DNA of 11,526 bases from positions 1 to 11,526 of the forward strand of contig JASLXW010000078.1 in assembly GCA_030740135.1 (NCBI GenBank), read 5' to 3'. The notes beneath the pieces were generated by a model. The model did no database searches and was not told the DNA's origin. It worked only from the letters and a program-made list of their open reading frames with translations. This DNA is from Nitrospinota bacterium (GTDB lineage Bacteria; UBA8248; JACPRG01). Of this stretch, positions 7,382-11,526 are shown one piece after another (position 1 is the first letter of the stretch; each line of letters begins with the position of its first letter). The position numbers were made by a program, and so were the translations under genes.

Positions 7382-8197
7382 ATGACCACCGCGGCCGTTG
7401 CCAAGGAAGACCTGCTCGATCTGAGCCCCGGCGAGATCCGCGCCCTCACCCGCGAGCGGAGATGGACGGGCGGCACGGAGGGCCTCGCGCGGGGGTGCGC
7501 CCAGGCGAACCTGGTCATCGTCCCGCAGGAGGCGGCGTTCGACTTTTTGCTCTTCTGCCAGAGGAACCCCAAGCCCTGCCCCATCGTCGAAGTCACCGAT
7601 CCGGGATCTCCCCTCGTCCGCCTGGTGGCCCGGGACGCCGACCTGAGGACGGATCTCGCCCGGTACTGTGTCTACGAGGGCGGCGCGTGCGTGGACGAGC
7701 CGGAGGACATCACGGACTACTGGCGGGACGACCTGGTGGGCTTCCTCATCGGTTGCAGCTACTCCTTCGAGACCGCCCTGCTCAACGCCAACATCCCCCT
7801 CCGCCACTTGGAGGAGGACAAGATTGTCTCCGTCTACACGACAAACGTGCCGTGCGAGCCGGCGGGCCGCTTCGAGGGGCCGATGGTCGTCAGCATGCGG
7901 CCGATCCGCCGCGAACAGGTCGTCCGCGCCATCCAGGTGACCTCCCGGTTTCCGGCCACGCACGGCGCCCCGGTGCACATCGGCGACCCCTCGGTCATCG
8001 GAATCGACGACCTGGACGACGTTGACTTCGAAACGGGCCGCGTGGAAATCGGACCTGGCGAGGTCCCCCTCTTCTGGGGCTGCGGCTGCACGCCCCAGGC
8101 AGCGGCGATGAAGGCCGGGCTCGACTTCATGATTGCGCACAAGGCGGGCCACCTGTTCATTACGGATACGCTGTCCGAGGAGATCGCCGCGCTCTGA
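7382..8197 (+). CDS. DUF1445 / D-glutamate cyclase family protein, copy 1 of 3
   Basis: This 271-residue protein is a full-length member of the UPF0317/DUF1445 family, called putative hydro-lyase. The mammalian member DGLUCY converts D-glutamate to 5-oxo-D-proline and water. Family blocks are in order: QANLVIVP, RNPKPCPIVEVTDPGSP, DADLRTDL, DLVGFLIGCSYSFETALL, VVSMRPI, the FPATHGAPVHIGDP block, FWGCGCTPQA and a C-terminal AHKAGHLFITD. No signal peptide or membrane segment is seen. The start is well supported by GAGGAGGG (7367-7374) seven bases before the ATG, the strongest ribosome binding site in the window. By hand count it is about 71% identical to copy 2 and 73% to copy 3 over all 271 positions, without gaps. 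Which reaction it carries out here is open. Confidence 0.85.
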   Translation: MTTAAVAKEDLLDLSPGEIRALTRERRWTGGTEGLARGCAQANLVIVPQEAAFDFLLFCQRNPKPCPIVEVTDPGSPLVRLVARDADLRTDLARYCVYEGGACVDEPEDITDYWRDDLVGFLIGCSYSFETALLNANIPLRHLEEDKIVSVYTTNVPCEPAGRFEGPMVVSMRPIRREQVVRAIQVTSRFPATHGAPVHIGDPSVIGIDDLDDVDFETGRVEIGPGEVPLFWGCGCTPQAAAMKAGLDFMIAHKAGHLFITDTLSEEIAAL

Positions 8198-8226
8198 TCG
8201 CCGCCGATTGAGACGCGCCGGCCGCA

Positions 8227-8239
8227 CTCGGATTCCGAG
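8227..8239. promoter_or_regulatory. Perfect 13-bp palindrome before the GTG start of DUF1445 copy 2
   Basis: CTCGGA-T-TCCGAG lies seven bases before the GTG at 8247 and covers the only weak Shine-Dalgarno-like bases (CCGAGA). In RNA it could fold as CTCG/CGAG around a five-base loop and hide the site. In DNA it could be a small operator. It is short enough to be chance. Confidence 0.25.
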
Positions 8240-8246
8240 AACACCC

Positions 8247-9062
8247 GTGACGACCGGAACCATTTCGAAGGAAGCCCTCTCGGGCCTGAGCCCGCGGGAA
8301 ATCCGCGCCCGGATCCGGGACGGCCGTTGGACGGAAAGGGCGGAGGGCCTGGCCCCGGGCTACGCCATGGCCAACCTGACCGTCATCCCGCAGGACGCGG
8401 CGTTCGACTTCCTAACGTTCTGCCTGCGGAACCCGGTTCCCTGCCCCATCATCGAGGTGACCGACCCGGGCTCTCCATGGGTCAAGCGGGCCGCCCGGGA
8501 CGCGGACCTGAGGACGGATCTCGGAAGGTACCGCGTTTACCGGCATGGCGAGCCGGTCGATGAGACGGATGACATCAGCGAGCACTGGCGCGACGACTTG
8601 GTGGGGTTCCTCCTTGGTTGCAGCTACTCCTTCGAGACCGCCCTGCTCGACGCGAACGTTTCGCTTCGCCATATCGAGGAAAAGAAGATCGCCCCCGTTT
8701 ACGCGACGCGCGTTCCCTGTACGCCGGCCGGCCGGTTCTCCGGTCCCATGATGGTCAGCATGCGACCGATCCGCCGCGACCAGGTGGTCCGCGCCGTTCA
8801 GGTCACATCGCGCTTCCCGGCGACACACGGGGCGCCGGTCCACATCGGCGATCCGTCGGCGATCGGGATCGACGACCTGGATGACGTGTGCTACAACACA
8901 GACCGGATCGAAGTCCGGCCGGATGAAGTCCCCGTATTCTGGGGTTGCGCCTTCACGGCCCACGCGGCCGCCATGAAATCCAAGCTCGACCTTCTGATCA
9001 CCCATCAGTCGGGCCACCTGCTCATTACGGATATGCTGTCGGAGGAGATCGCCGCGCTGTAG
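8247..9062 (+). CDS. DUF1445 / D-glutamate cyclase family protein, copy 2 of 3
   Basis: The frame is open further upstream, but GTG 8247 gives MTTGTISKEALSGL, which aligns with the first residues of both sister genes and yields the same 271 residues, so I place the start there. The protein keeps MANLTVIP, CPIIEVTDPGSP, DADLRTDL, GFLLGCSYSFETALL, VSMRPI and the ATHGAPVHIGDPSAIGIDDL block. It departs from the family near the C-terminus: residues 231-240 read FWGCAFTAHA, where the sisters have FWGCGCTPQA and FWACGVTPQA. This suggests a changed active-site or structural segment. Identity is about 71% to copy 1 and 68% to copy 3 by hand count. Its ribosome binding site is weak and the GTG start predicts lower translation than its sisters. 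The spacer after copy 1 is 49 bases. Confidence 0.8.
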   Translation: MTTGTISKEALSGLSPREIRARIRDGRWTERAEGLAPGYAMANLTVIPQDAAFDFLTFCLRNPVPCPIIEVTDPGSPWVKRAARDADLRTDLGRYRVYRHGEPVDETDDISEHWRDDLVGFLLGCSYSFETALLDANVSLRHIEEKKIAPVYATRVPCTPAGRFSGPMMVSMRPIRRDQVVRAVQVTSRFPATHGAPVHIGDPSAIGIDDLDDVCYNTDRIEVRPDEVPVFWGCAFTAHAAAMKSKLDLLITHQSGHLLITDMLSEEIAAL

Positions 9063-9115
9063 GCGAACCCGGGAGGCGAACACGGCTCGGCGGACCTGAT
9101 TCCGGAGAAAGACGG

Positions 9116-9931
9116 ATGACCACCGCAACGCTGTCCAAAGAAGACCTGTCGGGGTTGCACCCGCGTGAAATCCGGGCGCTTGTCCGGGAGAGAAAATGGA
9201 CCCGGACGACGCAGGACTTGGCGGGAGGGTACGCCCAGGCCAACCTGGCCATCCTGCCGCGGGAGGCAGCGTTCGACTTCCTGCTGTTCTGCGTGCGGAA
9301 CCCGAAACCCTGCCCCATCGTCGAGGTGACCGACCCGGGATCACCCATCGTGAAGCGAGTGGCCAAGGACGCCGATTTGCGGACGGATCTCCCCGGATAC
9401 AGCGTATACGAACGGGGCAAGCTGACGGCCGAGGTGGAGGACATCACGGATTACTGGCGGGACGATCTGGTCGGATTCCTCATCGGGTGCAGCTTCTCTT
9501 TCGAGACGGCGCTCCTGAACGCCAACGTCAACTTCAAGCACCACGAGGGAGAGAAACCCTCCTGTGTCTACGTAACGGACGTCCCGTGCGTTCCGGCGGG
9601 CCGGTTCTTCGGACCGCTGGCGGTGAGCATGCGGTCGATCCGCCAAGACCAGGTCGTCCGCGCCGTCCAGGTGACCTCGCGCTTTCCGGCGACCCACGGC
9701 GCCCCGGTCCACATCGGCGATCCGTCGGCCATCGGCATCGACGACCTGGACAACGTCAGCTTCGGGACCGGCCGGGTGGAGGTGCAACCCGATGAGGTCC
9801 CCGTCTTCTGGGCGTGCGGGGTCACGCCCCAGGCCGTCGCCCTGGCGTCCAAGGTCGAGTTCATGATCACCCACAAGTCCGGACACCTGTTCGTCACGGA
9901 TACGTTGTCGGAGGAAATCGCGGCGTTCTGA
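9116..9931 (+). CDS. DUF1445 / D-glutamate cyclase family protein, copy 3 of 3
   Basis: This copy is also exactly 271 residues, starting at ATG 9116 with GGAG (9104-9107) eight bases upstream. A longer in-frame extension to 8945 would overlap copy 2 and has no homology to the sisters, so I reject it. It carries the most orthodox family motifs of the three: QANLAILP, CPIVEVTDPGSP, DLRTDLPGY, IGCSFSFETALL, the HGAPVHIGDP block, VPVFWACGVTPQA and ITHKSGHLFVTD. It is therefore the best guess for the ancestral activity. The central segment NVNFKHHEGEKPSC is where the three copies differ most, and it may face the substrate. It is followed after 36 bases by the alcohol dehydrogenase gene, consistent with one transcript. 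Confidence 0.85.
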   Translation: MTTATLSKEDLSGLHPREIRALVRERKWTRTTQDLAGGYAQANLAILPREAAFDFLLFCVRNPKPCPIVEVTDPGSPIVKRVAKDADLRTDLPGYSVYERGKLTAEVEDITDYWRDDLVGFLIGCSFSFETALLNANVNFKHHEGEKPSCVYVTDVPCVPAGRFFGPLAVSMRSIRQDQVVRAVQVTSRFPATHGAPVHIGDPSAIGIDDLDNVSFGTGRVEVQPDEVPVFWACGVTPQAVALASKVEFMITHKSGHLFVTDTLSEEIAAF

Positions 9932-9967
9932 CGGACGGCGGGGAATTCAACAACCGAAAGGACATCC

Positions 9968-10999
9968 ATGAAGGCCGCCCTTTATCACGAATACGGACCG
10001 CCCGAGGTCCTGAAATATGAGGACATCGACCCCCTGCCGGTCGGTCCGCGCGACGCCATGCTCAAGGTCCGGGCCACGTCCCTCAACTGGTTCGACATCA
10101 TCGGCCGCAACGGCGAGTACCGCCCCAACAAGACCCTGCCCCACATCCTGGGCGGCGACATCACGGGCGAGGTCGTCGAGGTCGGCGCGGAGGTGACCCA
10201 TGTCAAGCCGGGGGACCCGGTGGTGGTCTACGCCACCGTCCATTGCGGGAACTGCGAGACCTGCTGGAAGGGGGAGCCGAACTGCTGCCGGAACTACAAG
10301 TATTACGGCTCCGCCCTGTGGGGGGGCTACGCCCAGTACTGGACCGGCCGGGCCGAAAATCTTGTGCCTTTGTACCAGGGGCTCGATTTCGCCGAGTGCG
10401 CCGCCATCAACATCACGTTCCTGACCTCCTGGCACATGCTGGCGCGCGCCGGGATCCGGGCGGGCGAGGACATCCTCATCCACGCGGCGGGGAGCGGCAT
10501 CGGCGTGGCCGCGGTGCAGATCGCCAAGCTGACGGGCCTGCGGGTCATCGGAACGGCCGGCAGCGACGAGAAATGCCGGCGGGCGCTCGAGCTCGGCGCG
10601 GACCACATGATCAACTACAAGGAGCAGAACTTCCGCGAAGATGTGATGAAGCTCACCGGAAAGCGCGGCGTGGACGTAGTTTTCGAGCACATCGGCAAGG
10701 ACACGTGGGAGGACAGTATCCGCAGCCTGACCCGAATGGGCCGGCTCGTGACATGCGGCGCCTCGTCCGGTTACGAGGTGACCACCAACGCGGCCCACAT
10801 CTTCCACAAACAACTGACCATCATCGGCTCGAACCACGGGACCATGTACGAGCTGGCCACGATCATCAACTTGCTCGAGGCCGGCAAGCTGAAACCGGTC
10901 ATCGACCGGAAATTCCCGTTGCGAGAAGCCGCCGAGGCCCACCGGCTCATGGAGTCGCGTCAGGTCTTCGGAAAGATCGTCCTGGAGCCCGAGCACTAG
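9968..10999 (+). CDS. Zinc-containing medium-chain (MDR) alcohol dehydrogenase
   Basis: This 343-residue cytoplasmic oxidoreductase belongs to the medium-chain dehydrogenase/reductase superfamily. The N-terminal GroES-like domain holds candidate catalytic-zinc ligands in the variant form SLNWFD (Asp43), PHILGGD (His59, Asp64) and a structural zinc site at Cys93, Cys96, Cys99 and Cys107 (C-x2-C-x2-C-x7-C). The Rossmann domain has HAAGSGIG (172-179). The strand after it ends GTAGSDEK without an acidic residue, which in this family tends to favour NADPH (inference). The C-terminal LKPVIDRKFPL and VFGKIVLEP are typical of the superfamily. GAAAGGA (9956-9962) gives a good ribosome binding site five bases before the ATG. 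It likely interconverts an alcohol or enone intermediate with its carbonyl form in the pathway of this cluster. The substrate cannot be told from sequence. Confidence 0.9.
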   Translation: MKAALYHEYGPPEVLKYEDIDPLPVGPRDAMLKVRATSLNWFDIIGRNGEYRPNKTLPHILGGDITGEVVEVGAEVTHVKPGDPVVVYATVHCGNCETCWKGEPNCCRNYKYYGSALWGGYAQYWTGRAENLVPLYQGLDFAECAAINITFLTSWHMLARAGIRAGEDILIHAAGSGIGVAAVQIAKLTGLRVIGTAGSDEKCRRALELGADHMINYKEQNFREDVMKLTGKRGVDVVFEHIGKDTWEDSIRSLTRMGRLVTCGASSGYEVTTNAAHIFHKQLTIIGSNHGTMYELATIINLLEAGKLKPVIDRKFPLREAAEAHRLMESRQVFGKIVLEPEH

Positions 11000-11001
11000 C
11001 A

Positions 11002-11029
11002 GGTTGCGGGGGGGCAACCGGCCCGCAAC
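11002..11029 (+). other. Two mutually exclusive hairpins after the dehydrogenase gene
   Basis: GTTGCGGG (11003-11010) can pair with CCCGCAAC (11022-11029) in an 8-bp stem. GGTTGC (11002-11007) can instead pair with GCAACC (11014-11019) around a G6 loop. Both use the same left arm, so only one can form at a time. No T run follows, so a standard intrinsic terminator is not supported. It lies 3 bases after the dehydrogenase stop codon and may trim or protect the transcript end. Confidence 0.35.
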
Positions 11030-11074
11030 GCTCTCCCACATCCATCGCAATCGCGCCGGATTCATATCCGAAAC

Positions 11075-11087
11075 GGGCCGACGGCCC
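11075..11087. promoter_or_regulatory. GGGCCG-A-CGGCCC palindrome upstream of the UbiD-like gene
   Basis: This perfect 13-bp palindrome lies 64 bases before the chosen start of the UbiD-like gene, in a 152-base spacer that is wider than most gaps in the cluster. A smaller inverted repeat, CGGAT/ATCCG (11057-11070), sits just before it. They could be operator sites for a separate promoter, but I found no convincing -35/-10 pair, and GC-rich palindromes arise easily in this DNA. Confidence 0.25.
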
Positions 11088-11151
11088 ATGTGAAAATGGA
11101 CTTTCGGCGCCTTTCAGATTCAGCCATCGGTGAATGGGAGAACGTATTGAG

Positions 11152-11526
11152 ATGACCACAGCTCGCAAGCGGCCCTTCGACATCAGGCCGGACACCCGTC
11201 CGAACTGGCCCTTTCAGTCCCTGCGGGATTACATGTCCTATCTGGACGAGCGCGGCCGCATGCTCCACGTGGACAAACCCTCGGACGTCCAGTTCGAAAT
11301 CGGCGCCGTCAGCAAAAAGCTGATGGAGGACGGCTCCGACAAGGCGTGCATGTTCTGGAACGCCCACTCCTCCCACCCGGATTGGCACGTGGCGCCGCCT
11401 TTCGACGTTGTGGTGGACGGCACCCACCGCCACGTCCGGATGGTCGAGGACGCCTTCAACGTCTCCCGGGACGAGCTGTTCGAGACCTGGATCGACCGGC
11501 TTCAGCCCTCCAAGCTCCTGGACCCG
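11152..11526 (+). CDS. UbiD-family decarboxylase, N-terminal part, cut by the window edge
   Basis: The frame is open from ATG 11152 to the last base (125 codons visible). Residues around 23-51 read SLRDYMSYLDERGRMLHV, DKPSDVQFEIGAV, the typical UbiD N-terminus (LRdyi..Le..Gel..V..pvd...EiaAi). CMFWNAHSS matches the position of the usual lLFENVKG strand. UbiD enzymes use prenylated FMN, made by a UbiX partner, to add or remove carboxyl groups on unsaturated or aromatic acids. The cofactor-binding and catalytic Glu/Arg/Glu residues lie beyond the edge and cannot be checked. GGGAG (11136-11140) precedes the ATG by 11 bases. An in-frame ATG at 11134, directly after a TGA, would add six residues. 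As last visible gene of the cluster it hints at a decarboxylation step. Confidence 0.75.
   Translation, partial: MTTARKRPFDIRPDTRPNWPFQSLRDYMSYLDERGRMLHVDKPSDVQFEIGAVSKKLMEDGSDKACMFWNAHSSHPDWHVAPPFDVVVDGTHRHVRMVEDAFNVSRDELFETWIDRLQPSKLLDP

Noticed and set aside
8133..8246. 5' extension of DUF1445 copy 2 to position 8133
   Set aside because: The extension is Arg-rich, overlaps copy 1 and has no counterpart in the sister genes. Starting at GTG 8247 restores equal length and N-terminal alignment.
6314..8263. A 649-residue open frame on the minus strand
   Set aside because: It lies opposite the DUF6282 and first DUF1445 genes, which have clear family motifs and ribosome sites. Long antisense frames are common in GC-rich DNA, and this one reads as low-complexity Arg/Asp/Gly/Val with no domain.
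8945..9115. 5' extension of DUF1445 copy 3 into copy 2
   Set aside because: It is out-of-frame coding sequence of copy 2. ATG 9116 has a proper GGAG site and aligns with the sisters.

Overview
The window is GC-rich bacterial DNA with almost every supported gene on the + strand, short spacers and Shine-Dalgarno-led starts. No marker gene fixes the taxon. A zinc-ribbon/class III cyclase/AAA-ATPase protein, the palindromic ATTCCC...GGGAAT repeat and a UbiD/DUF1445/DUF6282 gene set are, in my judgement, most typical of uncultured GC-rich Gram-negative soil, sediment or sponge lineages (Desulfobacterota, NC10, Rokubacteria or Tectomicrobia-like). That assignment is inference.

Layout. Positions 1-501 hold the 3' end of an unrecognised helical protein. 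Positions 931-3246 hold a decayed cyclase/AAA-ATPase regulator with at least four or five separate frame lesions, while all genes to its right are intact. Positions 3247-3890 are non-coding. They hold two inverted copies of a widespread palindromic repeat, a near-consensus sigma-70 promoter (TTGACA-N18-TAGAAT) and a roughly 180-nt leader. From 3891 to the right edge runs a co-oriented metabolic cluster: a threonine-synthase-like PLP enzyme, a cysteine-synthase/CBS-like PLP enzyme, a DUF6282 metal-dependent hydrolase-like protein, three tandem DUF1445 (D-glutamate cyclase/putative hydro-lyase) paralogs of exactly 271 aa each, a zinc-containing MDR alcohol dehydrogenase, and the start of a UbiD-family decarboxylase cut by the window edge.

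How the genes may work together. Two fold-type II PLP enzymes (beta/gamma-elimination or replacement chemistry on amino acids), three members of a family that includes D-glutamate cyclase, an amidohydrolase-like protein, an NAD(P)H dehydrogenase and a prFMN-type decarboxylase suggest one operon-like pathway for an unusual amino-acid-derived or lactam/carboxylic substrate. The direction (catabolic or biosynthetic) and the substrate cannot be read from the sequence. The tandem DUF1445 triplet beside the PLP pair and UbiD is the most likely undescribed system here.
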